Assembly (NCBI GenBank): GCA_018240895.1
Contig: JAFEEX010000006.1
Span: 4,868 to 49,305, forward strand
DNA length: 44,438 nt
DNA from: Pseudomonadota bacterium
Lineage (GTDB): Bacteria; Pseudomonadota; Alphaproteobacteria; Sphingomonadales; Sphingomonadaceae
Direction of reading: 5' to 3'
Shown in pieces: positions 34,962 to 43,282 of the stretch. The stretch's first letter is position 1, and each line of letters starts with the position of its first letter. The notes beneath the pieces are model-generated. The model was not told the DNA's origin. It worked only from the letters and a program-made list of their open reading frames with translations, and searched no databases. Position numbers and translations under genes: made by a program.

Positions 34962-36064
34962 GCGGACTCGATCGGCGCAGGATTGTGGTCGGCGGCCTGT
35001 CCGTCAGCGCCGGACTGGCGCTGGGCGGTGCGACCCGTCCGAAAGGAGCGCCAGCCATGACCTATGAAATGCCGCCCGAAACCGCGCCGCATGAGCGCTG
35101 CTTCATGCAATGGCCGGTCAATCTGCAGGTTTATGACCGGGCGAGCCTGACGCGCGTTCAGGCGGCGATCGCCCGGATCGCCAACACCATCAGCCGCTAT
35201 GAGCCGGTGGTGATGCTGGCTGCCGCCGCCGATGCCCCCGCTGCGCGCCGGCAGCTTAGCGCGGACGTGGAAATCTGGGACATCCCCACTGACGATCTGT
35301 GGTGCCGGGATTCCGGCCCGACCTTCGTGCGCGCCGCTGATGGATCGCTGGCGGTGGCGCATATCCGTTTCAACGGGTGGGGACGCAAGCAGCCCTGCGC
35401 GCGTGACGCGCTGATTGCAGAGCGCGTTGCCAGGCGGCTGGGCGTTCCGCTGATCGACAGCGGGTTGGTTGGCGAACAGGGCGGGGTGGAGCATGACGGT
35501 GCCGGGACCCTGCTGGCTCATGCCAGTTGCTGGGCCAACCCCAACCGCAACCGCCTGCCGCTGGCCGAGATCGAACGGCGACTGCTGAAGGCAATCGGGG
35601 GGCGCAAGATGATCTGGGCGCCGGGGGTAAAGGGCAAGGACATTACCGATTATCACATCGATGCGCTGGCCCGCTTCGTTGCTCCGGGCAAAGTGCTGAT
35701 CCAGTTGAATGCTGAGATTGACCCCGAAGACCCGTGGTCGGTTGCCGGGCACGAGACGTTGAAGATCCTGCAACGATCCACCGATGCGGCTGGACGCCCG
35801 CTGAAGATCGTGCGGCTGGATGAACCGGAGGATATCCGCAGCGATTCCCCCGATTTCGTTTCAAGCTACGTCAATTACTACGTCGCCAACGGCGGGGTGA
35901 TCGCGGCGCAGTTTGGCGATAGCGAAGCGGACGGGCTTGCCCGGGAAATGCTGGAAGAGCTTTATCCCGAGCGGAAGGTGGAAATGATCGAGATCGACGC
36001 GATCGGCGAATCGGGCGGCGGCATCCATTGCGCCACCCAGCAGCAACCACGGGCGTCGCGGTAG
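34958..36064 (+). CDS. agmatine/peptidylarginine deiminase-family enzyme (PPADB)
   Basis: This 368-residue guanidino-modifying enzyme hydrolyses agmatine or Arg guanidino groups to ureido products. It has DDLWCRDSGP (substrate Asp/Arg), the catalytic His in ITDYHIDALARF and the catalytic Cys in GGGIHCATQQQP. The long form begins with a twin-arginine signal (RRRIVVGGLSVSAGLALGG) and its ATG overlaps the Anbu stop. A second in-frame ATG at 35057 has AAAGGAG (35042-35048) at ideal spacing and begins the usual cytosolic N-terminus MTYEMPPETAPHERCFMQWP. Both forms may be made. Substrate in this operon is unknown. Confidence 0.9.
   Translation: MSGLDRRRIVVGGLSVSAGLALGGATRPKGAPAMTYEMPPETAPHERCFMQWPVNLQVYDRASLTRVQAAIARIANTISRYEPVVMLAAAADAPAARRQLSADVEIWDIPTDDLWCRDSGPTFVRAADGSLAVAHIRFNGWGRKQPCARDALIAERVARRLGVPLIDSGLVGEQGGVEHDGAGTLLAHASCWANPNRNRLPLAEIERRLLKAIGGRKMIWAPGVKGKDITDYHIDALARFVAPGKVLIQLNAEIDPEDPWSVAGHETLKILQRSTDAAGRPLKIVRLDEPEDIRSDSPDFVSSYVNYYVANGGVIAAQFGDSEADGLAREMLEELYPERKVEMIEIDAIGESGGGIHCATQQQPRASR
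35042..35059 (+). promoter_or_regulatory. internal ribosome-binding site and alternative start of the deiminase
   Basis: AAAGGAG (35042-35048) stands eight bases before an in-frame ATG (35057). It is the strongest Shine-Dalgarno sequence in this operon, whereas the upstream ATG at 34958 has only a weak GACAGGGC directly before it. Translation from 35057 would give a protein without the Tat signal peptide. Confidence 0.6.
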
Positions 36065-36095
36065 TCTGGCGGGGAACTCCCAAGGACTGTCCGCG

Positions 36096-36761
36096 CTATC
36101 GGCAGAATGCGCCGCCGCTCAGTTCCAGATGCAGATGATCGTGATGCGCCGCGTTGTAAGCGGGGCCAAGCACGGTGCCAAACCGCTTGCAGGCGCTGGC
36201 GTGGATCGCGGAAAAGAACTGGCGCACTTTGGGTGACTGGTCATTCCAGTTTCCCGACACCGTGATGCGCCGTCCATCGGCAAGGACAAAGCCCGATACG
36301 TCGATCGCGCTCGCCGTGGCATGGGCGCTGCGCCGGCCTGATCCCGCGACGTTGCGGCAGTTGTAACTGCCCATCGTTTCGATCCGCACCAGCGGACTGC
36401 CCAGCACCTGCTGCGCGGCCCGGTCAACGCCAAAACGGGCCCATCCGGCAAAGGTTTCTGCAAGGGGACAGGTCACCGGGCCAAGGTTGGACAGGGCCAG
36501 GGTGGCATCATCGCTGCGCAAACTGGCCAACCTGACCGTGCCGAGCGTGGAGCAGCCCGCCCCGTAATACTGATCAGGCAAGGGGGTAAAGTTCGCGCGG
36601 GTTGCACCAAGGCTGGCAAGGCACTGGCGCGCCTCTGGCCGGGGGGTGAGTACCGCAGTCGATTGCCGGACCGCGGTGCGGCGCGGCGCTTCGGCCTGCG
36701 GAATGGCGTTGCAGGCCGCCAGCACCGCCACAAGCGGCAGCAAGGCGAGGCGCTTGATCAT
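36096..36761 (-). CDS. extensin-like C-terminal domain lipoprotein
   Basis: This 221-residue protein has a lipoprotein signal MIKRLALLPLVAVLAAC. The mature domain is of the extensin-like family related to LAS-type zinc D,D-peptidases: SAHATASAIDVSGF supplies His and Asp ligands and HHDHLHLELSGG the second His pair. Conserved cysteines (CPLAE, YNCRN, ACKR, FCR) suggest disulfides. It is probably a periplasmic peptidoglycan-related hydrolase, which is inference. It is convergent with the deiminase gene and divergent from serC. Confidence 0.85.
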   Translation of the reverse strand: MIKRLALLPLVAVLAACNAIPQAEAPRRTAVRQSTAVLTPRPEARQCLASLGATRANFTPLPDQYYGAGCSTLGTVRLASLRSDDATLALSNLGPVTCPLAETFAGWARFGVDRAAQQVLGSPLVRIETMGSYNCRNVAGSGRRSAHATASAIDVSGFVLADGRRITVSGNWNDQSPKVRQFFSAIHASACKRFGTVLGPAYNAAHHDHLHLELSGGAFCR

Positions 36762-36839
36762 GGCATCAGGGCTAGGCCGGATATGGTTAATGACAAGTAA
36801 CCAGCACGACGAACCGAGCGCGCTTGCGGCAGCATTCGC

Positions 36840-36867
36840 TTGACACGCGACGAACCGCCACTAGACG
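36840..36867 (+). promoter_or_regulatory. predicted promoter of serC
   Basis: A perfect TTGACA (36840-36845) is followed after 16 bases by TAGACG (36862-36867), about 57 bases ahead of the serC start. The -10 is weak (three of six), so this is a moderate prediction. An AAGGAGAG Shine-Dalgarno lies at 36911-36918. Confidence 0.45.
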
Positions 36868-36923
36868 CGGCGCCGGGCCACGCGGTCCCAACGCCGCGCG
36901 TGCTCTCTGCAAGGAGAGACTAC

Positions 36924-38048
36924 ATGACTGATACCAAGCCGCCACTTCCGGCGCGTCCGTTCTTTTCTTCCGGTCCCTGCGCAAAGCCGCCGGGCTATTC
37001 CCCCGCAAAACTCGCCACCGAATCGCTGGGCCGCTCGCACCGGGCCAAGATCGGCAAGGCGCGCCTCGCCTATTGCATCGATCTGATGCGCGAGGTGCTC
37101 GGACTGCCTGAAACGCACCGCATCGGTATCGTTCCGGGGTCTGACACCGGCGCATTTGAAATGGCGATGTGGACCATGCTTGGCGCGCGCGGCGTGACCA
37201 CGCTGGCCTGGGAAAGCTTTGGCGAAGGCTGGGTGACCGACGCGGTCAAGCAGCTGAGGCTTGAGCCGACCGTGCTGCGCGCCGACTATGGCCAGCTTCC
37301 TGACCTCGACAAGGTCGACTTCGCTGACGACGTGCTGTTCACCTGGAACGGCACCACCTCTGGCGTGCGTGTTCCCGATGGCGAGTGGATTCCGGCGAAC
37401 CGTGAAGGGCTGACCTTCGCCGACGCCACCAGCGCGGTCTTTGCCTATGACATTCCGTGGGACAAGATCGATGTCGCCACGTTCAGCTGGCAGAAGGTGC
37501 TGGGCGGTGAAGGCGGCCACGGCGTGCTGATCCTGGGCCCGCGCGCGGTCCAGCGGCTTGAGGAATATACCCCCGCCTGGCCGCTGCCCAAGGTGTTCCG
37601 CCTGGTGTCCAAGGGCAAGCTCAGCGAAGGCATTTTCAAGGGGGAAACGATCAACACCCCCTCGATGCTGGCGGTGGAAGATGCGATCTTCGCGCTCGAA
37701 TGGGCCAAGACGGTTGGCGGGCTGGAAGGCCTCAAGAAGCGCTGCACCGCCAATGCCCATGCCCTCGACAAGATCGTCGCGGAGCGGGACTGGCTCGGCC
37801 ATCTGGCGGTGGACAGCGGCATCCGCTCGAAGACCTCGGTCTGCCTGACGGTCGACGGAGCGGACGAGGCCTTCATCAAGGCCATGGCCGGCGCGCTCGA
37901 AAAGGAAGGCGCGGCCTGTGACGTCGCCGGATACCGCGATGCTCCGCCGGGGCTGCGGATCTGGTGCGGGGCCACGGTGGATACTGCCGATATCGAGGCG
38001 CTTGGTCCCTGGCTCGATTGGGCCTACGCCGCGACCCGTTCCGCATAG
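36924..38048 (+). CDS. serC: phosphoserine aminotransferase (Methanosarcina-type)
   Basis: This 374-residue PLP enzyme makes 3-phosphoserine from 3-phosphohydroxypyruvate. It starts [20 protein letters not shown] and has the typical [15 protein letters not shown] block and the PLP Lys in [16 protein letters not shown]. This short variant is the one common in alphaproteobacteria and Methanosarcina. The AAGGAGAG site decides the start; the frame is open to 36840. serA follows after 139 bases, giving two consecutive steps of serine synthesis. Confidence 0.94.
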   Translation: MTDTKPPLPARPFFSSGPCAKPPGYSPAKLATESLGRSHRAKIGKARLAYCIDLMREVLGLPETHRIGIVPGSDTGAFEMAMWTMLGARGVTTLAWESFGEGWVTDAVKQLRLEPTVLRADYGQLPDLDKVDFADDVLFTWNGTTSGVRVPDGEWIPANREGLTFADATSAVFAYDIPWDKIDVATFSWQKVLGGEGGHGVLILGPRAVQRLEEYTPAWPLPKVFRLVSKGKLSEGIFKGETINTPSMLAVEDAIFALEWAKTVGGLEGLKKRCTANAHALDKIVAERDWLGHLAVDSGIRSKTSVCLTVDGADEAFIKAMAGALEKEGAACDVAGYRDAPPGLRIWCGATVDTADIEALGPWLDWAYAATRSA

Positions 38049-38059
38049 CTTACCCGTCG

Positions 38060-38134
38060 CCCCGGGCTTGACCCGGGGCCCCGCAGCCTTCCCGACATCG
38101 CAAGAAAAGCCGGACCCCGGGTCAAGCCCCGGGG
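38060..38134. repeat. large palindrome between serC and serA
   Basis: CCCCGGGCTTGACCCGGGG (38060-38078) and its near-exact complement CCCCGGGTCAAGCCCCGGGG (38115-38134) form a hairpin with arms of about 20 bases. The arms are themselves near-palindromic. Elements with a CCGGGTCAAGCCCGG core are scattered in sphingomonad intergenic regions. It may act as a terminator or RNA processing site between serC and serA; that role is inferred. Confidence 0.65.
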
Positions 38135-38153
38135 TGAAGGGAAGAAAGCCAAA

Positions 38154-38177
38154 TTTGCTCCCGATTTTGCTCCCGAT
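38154..38177 (+). repeat. 12-bp tandem direct repeat in the serA leader
   Basis: TTTGCTCCCGAT occurs twice without a gap (38154-38165 and 38166-38177), directly before the serA Shine-Dalgarno (GGAG at 38178-38181). It may be a recent slip duplication or a repeated binding site. Confidence 0.6.
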
Positions 38178-38187
38178 GGAGATTACC

Positions 38188-39771
38188 ATGACCAAACCCC
38201 GCGTACTCATTTCCGACAAGATGGACCCCAACGCCGCAGTGATCTTCCGCGCGCAGGGATGCGACGTTGACGAGATCACCGGCGAAACGCCCGAACAGCT
38301 GATCGCCCGGATCGGCGAATACGATGGCCTTGCCATCCGCAGCTCGACCAAGGTGACCAAGGAAATCCTGGCCGCTGCAAAGAACCTGAAGGTGATCGGT
38401 CGGGCCGGGATCGGCGTTGACAACGTCGATATTCCCGCTGCCTCGGCCCAGGGCGTGGTGGTGATGAACACCCCGTTCGGCAATTCGATCACCACCGCCG
38501 AACACGCCATCGCGATGATGTTCGCGCTGGCCCGCCAAATTCCCGAAGCCAATGCCCAGACCCAGGCCGGCCTGTGGCCCAAGAACGGTTTCATGGGCGT
38601 GGAACTGACCGGAAAGACCCTGGGCCTGATCGGCGCGGGCAATATCGGCTCGATCGTCGCGGCGCGCGCGCTGGGCCTCAAGATGAAGGTGGTCGCCTTC
38701 GATCCGTTCCTGACGCCGGAGCGCGCCGTGGAAATGGGCGTGGAGAAGGTCGATCTCGATCAGCTTCTGGGCCGCGCTGATTTCATCACGCTGCACACCC
38801 CACTGACCGACCAGACCCGCAACATCCTGTCGGCGGAAAACATCGCCAAGACGAAGAAGGGTGTGCGCATCATCAACTGCGCGCGCGGCGGCCTGATTGA
38901 TGAGGCGGCTCTGAAAGAGGCGCTGGACAGCGGACAGGTCGCGGGTGCGGCGCTGGACGTGTTCCAGACCGAACCAGCCAAGGATTCGCCGCTGTTCGGG
39001 ACGAAGAACTTCATCTGCACTCCGCATCTGGGGGCCAGCACCACCGAGGCGCAGGTCAACGTCGCGCTGCAGGTGGCAGAGCAGATGGCGGACTATCTGA
39101 CTACCGGCGGCGTCACCAATGCGCTCAACGTGCCAAGCCTCAGCGCGGAAGAAGCGCCCAAGCTAAAGCCCTATATGGCGCTGGCGGAAAAGCTGGGCAG
39201 CCTGGTTGGCCAGCTGACCACCGGGGCAATCCCGCGCATTTCGATCCACGCCGAAGGCGCTGCGGCGGAGCTGAACATCAAGCCGATCGTCGCCGCCGTG
39301 CTCGCCGGGTTCCTGCGGGTGCAGTCAGACACGGTCAACATGGTCAACGCGCCGTTCCTGGCCAAGGAACGCGGCATGGAAGTGCGCGAGATCAAGTCCG
39401 AGAAGGAAGGCGATTACCACACCCTGATCCGCGTTTCGGTGAAGACCGACGCGGGCGAGCGCTCGGTTGCGGGCACGCTGTTCTCCAACGCCGAACCGCG
39501 CCTGGTCGAACTGTTCGGAATCAAGGTAGAGGCCGAGTTGAACGGCAACATGATGTATATCGTCAACGAGGATGCCCCCGGCTTTATCGGCCGGATTGGT
39601 ACCCTGCTGGGCGAAAGCGCAATCAACATCGGCACCTTCAACCTGGGCCGGCGAGAAGCGGGCGGAGAAGCGGTGCTGCTGCTGTCGGTCGATAGCCCGG
39701 TTTCGGGCGCGGTGCTGGACCAGGCCAAGGCCCTGCCAGGCGTCAAGCGGGCAATGGCACTGGCGTTTTAA
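38188..39771 (+). CDS. serA: D-3-phosphoglycerate dehydrogenase
   Basis: This 527-residue long-form SerA catalyses the first committed step of serine synthesis. It has an N-terminal substrate domain (GRAGIGVDNVDIPAAS), an NAD domain (LGLIGAGNIGSIVAARALGL), catalytic Arg in CARGGLIDEAAL and His in CTPHLGAST, then the allosteric substrate-binding domain and a C-terminal ACT domain (IVNEDAPGFIGRIGTLLGES). The ACT domain usually mediates serine feedback. I chose the ATG at 38188 for its standard N-terminus and the GGAG before it; upstream in-frame sequence covers serC and the palindrome. Confidence 0.96.
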   Translation: MTKPRVLISDKMDPNAAVIFRAQGCDVDEITGETPEQLIARIGEYDGLAIRSSTKVTKEILAAAKNLKVIGRAGIGVDNVDIPAASAQGVVVMNTPFGNSITTAEHAIAMMFALARQIPEANAQTQAGLWPKNGFMGVELTGKTLGLIGAGNIGSIVAARALGLKMKVVAFDPFLTPERAVEMGVEKVDLDQLLGRADFITLHTPLTDQTRNILSAENIAKTKKGVRIINCARGGLIDEAALKEALDSGQVAGAALDVFQTEPAKDSPLFGTKNFICTPHLGASTTEAQVNVALQVAEQMADYLTTGGVTNALNVPSLSAEEAPKLKPYMALAEKLGSLVGQLTTGAIPRISIHAEGAAAELNIKPIVAAVLAGFLRVQSDTVNMVNAPFLAKERGMEVREIKSEKEGDYHTLIRVSVKTDAGERSVAGTLFSNAEPRLVELFGIKVEAELNGNMMYIVNEDAPGFIGRIGTLLGESAINIGTFNLGRREAGGEAVLLLSVDSPVSGAVLDQAKALPGVKRAMALAF

Positions 39772-39802
39772 GGCCGATTGGGGCAAGCGCGGCGCGCGTG
39801 CC

Positions 39803-39866
39803 TCGACAGGCCCGGCATCAGCGGAACCGGATTTGTTTCAGGTTCCGCTCCGCCTGGGCCTGTCGA
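39803..39866. repeat. two-segment intergenic hairpin after serA
   Basis: TCGACAGGCCC (39803-39813) pairs with GGGCCTGTCGA (39856-39866), and inside it AGCGGAACC (39820-39828) pairs with GGTTCCGCT (39841-39849), leaving a 12-base loop. The two perfect stems are separated by unpaired 6-base stretches. Elements with a TCGACAGGC core are common in sphingomonads. It could end the serA transcript or act as a REP-like repeat; no T-run follows. Confidence 0.6.
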
Positions 39867-39915
39867 AGGCCATGCGCACCGGATTTATTCCGGGATCAGA
39901 CAGGAAGGGATGCCC

Positions 39916-40347
39916 ATGCTGCTTGGACTGATTGCGCTGGTTGCAGCGGCGGCTTTTGCCGGTGCGGCGTTCTATATCAACTTTGCCGAGCATCCGGCGC
40001 GGGCCGCGCTGGCTCCGACCGTCGCGGTCCGGCAATGGGCGCCGTCGTACAAACGCGGCTTCACCATGCAGTCCTCGCTGGCGATAATCGGCGGGCTGTG
40101 CGCCGGGCTGCAATGGTATCTGACCGGCGGCACAGCCTGGCTGCTGGGCGGGCTGATCCTGCTTGCCAACTGGCCCTATACCCTGGCGGTGATCATGCCG
40201 GTCAACCGCCGGTTGCTGACCTTTGAAACCTTGCCTGATGGGGAGGTTTCGAGCCTGCTTGAACGATGGAACCGCCTTCACGCGGTCCGCACCGCGCTGG
40301 GCGCGGCGGCGGTTGCGGTGATGCTGTTTGCCGCGGCGAATCCCTGA
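39916..40347 (+). CDS. DUF1772-type small membrane protein
   Basis: This protein of about 143 residues has four hydrophobic helices and the family-like start MLLGLIALVAAAAFAGAAFYINFAEHPARA and NWPYTLAVIMPVNRRL. The function of the family is unknown. GGAAGGG (39903-39909) is six bases before this ATG; an ATG at 39910 touches that site and is less likely. hisZ begins one base after the stop, so the two may be co-transcribed. Confidence 0.8.
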   Translation: MLLGLIALVAAAAFAGAAFYINFAEHPARAALAPTVAVRQWAPSYKRGFTMQSSLAIIGGLCAGLQWYLTGGTAWLLGGLILLANWPYTLAVIMPVNRRLLTFETLPDGEVSSLLERWNRLHAVRTALGAAAVAVMLFAAANP

Positions 40348-40348
40348 T

Positions 40349-41479
40349 ATGCAAACCGATCGCGATCTGCTTCCCGAAGGGCTTGAGGACCGGCTTCCGG
40401 CCAGCGCTGCCGTTGCCGCGCGGGTTGTCCGTGCGGTGCTCGATGCGCTGGACGCCAATGGTTATGACCGGGTTCAGCCGCCGACCATCGAGTTTGAGCA
40501 TTCGCTGGCCAGCCGCATGGCCGGGGTGCGGCCAAGGCGGATGTTCCGTTTCGTCGATCCGGCCAGCTTGCGCACCCTGGCGCTGCGCAGCGACATGACC
40601 CCGCAACTGGGGCGCATCGCCTCAACCAGTCTGGCCGCTGCGCCGCGCCCGCTGCGGCTGTGCTATGCCGGACAAGTGGTGACGATCAAGGGCGACGGGC
40701 TTGATCCCACGCGTGAGCGGCTTCAGCTTGGAGCCGAACTGATCGGCAATGACGGCGTCGCCGCTGCGGCAGAGGTTGCCGCCGCCGCGATCGAGGCGCT
40801 GCGCGGCGCTGGGGCAAAGGGCATCTCGCTCGATTTCACGCTGCCGGATCTTGTCGATATGCTGGCGGCAAAGGCGCTGCCGCTTGCCCCCGACCGGATA
40901 GAGGCGGTGCGGCGCGAACTGGATGCCAAGGATGCGGGCGGCCTGGTCGGTGCCGGGGGAGAGGCATACCTGCCCCTGCTGACGGCAATCGGCCCGTTCG
41001 ACAGCGCGATTGAACGGCTGGCGGCGATCGACGCGGGCGGCGCGTTGGCTGGCCGGATCGCTGCGCTGCGCCAGATCGCGGCGCGGGTGGGGGCATCCGC
41101 GCGCATCACGCTTGATCCGTCAGAACGGCACGGTTTTGAATATCAGTCTTGGTTCGGCTTCACGATCTATGCCGATGGCGTATCCGGCGCGTTGGGGCGC
41201 GGCGGCAGCTATACGATCAAGTCGAACACGCCGGGCGGCAGCGATGAACCGGCGGTTGGGTTCTCGCTTTACCCCGATGCGCTGATTGACCTGCTGGCAG
41301 AGGCCGAACCGCTGCGTGACACGCTGTTCCTGCCGCTGAACCACGATCCCGCCCAGGCCGCGCGCCTGCGGGCAATCGGCTGGCGAACGGTGGCCGCGCT
41401 TGATGACACGTGCGATGCTGCAAGGCTGGGCTGCTCGCACCGCCTTGAAAACGGTGAGGCGGTTCCGGTATCAGTCTGA
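40349..41479 (+). CDS. hisZ: ATP phosphoribosyltransferase regulatory subunit HisZ
   Basis: This 376-residue HisRS-like protein has lost tRNA charging and activates short-form HisG in histidine synthesis. It begins MQTDRDLLPEGLEDRLPASA and shows the class II synthetase-like motif-2 region FRFVDPASLRTLALRSDMTPQ and a motif-3-like stretch near YADGVSGALGRGGSY. It carries no anticodon-binding domain, consistent with HisZ rather than HisS. HisG itself is not in the window. Confidence 0.93.
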   Translation: MQTDRDLLPEGLEDRLPASAAVAARVVRAVLDALDANGYDRVQPPTIEFEHSLASRMAGVRPRRMFRFVDPASLRTLALRSDMTPQLGRIASTSLAAAPRPLRLCYAGQVVTIKGDGLDPTRERLQLGAELIGNDGVAAAAEVAAAAIEALRGAGAKGISLDFTLPDLVDMLAAKALPLAPDRIEAVRRELDAKDAGGLVGAGGEAYLPLLTAIGPFDSAIERLAAIDAGGALAGRIAALRQIAARVGASARITLDPSERHGFEYQSWFGFTIYADGVSGALGRGGSYTIKSNTPGGSDEPAVGFSLYPDALIDLLAEAEPLRDTLFLPLNHDPAQAARLRAIGWRTVAALDDTCDAARLGCSHRLENGEAVPVSV

Positions 41480-41531
41480 ACCGGATTGGCCCGGTTGGGT
41501 GCAGTCGTTCGCCTCAAGTGGTTCAGCACGG

Positions 41532-42467
41532 TCAATGGGCGAACAGGTGCTGCAACCACAGATCGACCACTGGCGTTGCGGCGTAGGCGGGATTGCCAAG
41601 TTGCCGATTGATTTCGGCGTGGCCTTGCAATCCGGTTCCGGGAAAATCGTGGCGCTCCACCTCGGTCCCTCCCTGGCGCAGCGCCGCTTCCAGTTCTTTC
41701 GCCTGGGCGATTCCGTCGGGCCGCTGGACATGGATGATCAGGAACGCCGGGGCGCCACGCGCGCCGGTCTGCAGCGCGGGTGACAAGGCGCGCTGGCGTG
41801 CCGGATCACTGCCGAAGACCCGAATATAGGTCCGCTGCATGATTCGCGGCCCTTCGCTCATCTGGCGCGGCACGTCGTAAGCAGCGCCATCGATCGGCAG
41901 CACCCCGGCAAGATCGCGGAACGACAGGCCCGCACCTTTCAGATAGCGTTCGTCGGTGCCGACCAGCGCCACCAGATGCGCACCCGCGCTGTGGCCCATC
42001 AAAATGACGCGCGCGGGATCAATTCCCAGTGTCCCGGCGCGCGCCAGCAGGGCCTTCAGTGCAGCGGCGATGTCCGCCGCCTGCTGTTCGACCGTGACGC
42101 CGGGAACCAGCCGATAGTTGATCGCTGCATAGGCATAGCCCGCCTGAGTGTAATGCGGCGCTTTCCAGCTTCCGCCGGCATTGTCCTTGCTGCCGTGCTG
42201 CCATCCGCCCCCGTGGACGAAGACCACCAGAGGAGCCGGTCCTCGCGCACCCCTTTGCGCGCCTTGTGCAGGATAGAAGTCGAGCACCTGCAGCGGATCG
42301 CGGCCATAGGCCATGGTCTGTTTGCCCGGCGCGACCGGGGCATTGGAATTTTGTTTGTGGAAGGCTGCGCGCTCGGTCAGGCTCTCGCGCAGCAGGCCGC
42401 GCGCGCTGGCAGTGCCGCTCACAACCAGTATCAGCGCAGCGAGGGCGGGGATGGCAATCGTTCTCAT
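41532..42467 (-). CDS. exported alpha/beta-hydrolase (carboxylesterase-like)
   Basis: This 311-residue protein has a signal peptide (MRTIAIPALAALILVVSGTASA) and an esterase core: oxyanion hole HGGGWQHGS, nucleophile elbow GHSAGAHLVALVGTD and a late HDFPGTGLQGHAEINR with the catalytic-type His. AGGGAG before the ATG at 42467 decides the start; upstream codons are non-coding. The substrate is unknown. It lies on the minus strand between hisZ and purA, breaking that pair. Confidence 0.88.
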   Translation of the reverse strand: MRTIAIPALAALILVVSGTASARGLLRESLTERAAFHKQNSNAPVAPGKQTMAYGRDPLQVLDFYPAQGAQRGARGPAPLVVFVHGGGWQHGSKDNAGGSWKAPHYTQAGYAYAAINYRLVPGVTVEQQAADIAAALKALLARAGTLGIDPARVILMGHSAGAHLVALVGTDERYLKGAGLSFRDLAGVLPIDGAAYDVPRQMSEGPRIMQRTYIRVFGSDPARQRALSPALQTGARGAPAFLIIHVQRPDGIAQAKELEAALRQGGTEVERHDFPGTGLQGHAEINRQLGNPAYAATPVVDLWLQHLFAH

Positions 42468-42550
42468 GGCCGTGCTCCCTTTCGCACACAGCCTATTACC
42501 GGACGATTGCAGGTCGAGTCGCGAATTGTCGCCTATTGTCGCCAGCCCGA

Positions 42551-43282
42551 TCAGGCCAACCCGTCGTTGAATTTGATCGAGGCATGGCTGCCATCGCAGA
42601 ACGGCTTGTTTGATGATGCCCCGCAGCGGCACAGCGCCTGGCGGTTGCGGATCTCATAGCTTCTGCCGCTGGCGCTCTCCACCCGGATCCCGCCGCGCAC
42701 CACCAGGGGGCCGCTGACGCCGATGCCGGGGTCTTCGATCAGCGACAGGCTGGGCTGCAACGGCTGCTCGATCGGCTGTCTGGTCGCCTGATCCCATACC
42801 AGCAGGCGCCCCGCCGGGCACTGGTGCGCCATATAGGTTGCCAGTTCCTCATGCTCCTTGCCCTCCATCTGCACCTCGTTCCAGATGCGTTCGCCATTGT
42901 CGCAGAACCGGGCGAAGGCGCAGTAGCGCTCGTTGTCGGTCAGGCTCAGGCGCGGTCCGTCGATTTCCTCGGCCCCTGCCAGCATCGGCTCGAAACTGGC
43001 GGTCTCGGTCAGGTCGACATTGGCCTTGGTATGGCTGCCATCGCAAAAGGGCTTGTTGCGCGAATGGCCGCAGCGACACAGCGCGGCCTTGCCAGTCATC
43101 GCGAACTCCCGCCCCTCGCGGTAGGACCACGATTGCCCCTGATCATTGCGCTCGATGGTTTGAAGGTGCAGCGGGGGTTTGCCCTTGACCAGATAGGGGC
43201 CGTTTTCCAGCACGGTGATGCTGATCGAAGGATCGCAGGGCGTTGAACCGGGCTGCACCCCGGCGTCGGTCTTCTCGCTCAT
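42551..43282 (-). CDS. double-CDGSH Fe-S protein with a central Fer4-type domain
   Basis: This 243-residue protein has two CDGSH [2Fe-2S] sites with the 3Cys-1His ligand set: C69-R-C71-GHSRNKPF-C80-DGS-H84 and C218-R-C220-GASSNKPF-C229-DGS-H233. Between them sits a segment typical of the divergent Fer4_19/DUF1271 mono-cluster domain (YCAFARFCDNGERIWNEV, and a later Cys in HQCPAGRL). There is no signal peptide, so it is probably cytosolic. Its partner and substrate are unknown. GGGAGC precedes the start at 43282. Confidence 0.85.
   Translation of the reverse strand: MSEKTDAGVQPGSTPCDPSISITVLENGPYLVKGKPPLHLQTIERNDQGQSWSYREGREFAMTGKAALCRCGHSRNKPFCDGSHTKANVDLTETASFEPMLAGAEEIDGPRLSLTDNERYCAFARFCDNGERIWNEVQMEGKEHEELATYMAHQCPAGRLLVWDQATRQPIEQPLQPSLSLIEDPGIGVSGPLVVRGGIRVESASGRSYEIRNRQALCRCGASSNKPFCDGSHASIKFNDGLA

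Noticed and set aside
36861-38681. A 606-residue minus-strand open frame across serC and the start of serA.
   Set aside because: Shadow of SerC/SerA coding; it reads through the intergenic palindrome and shows no family features.
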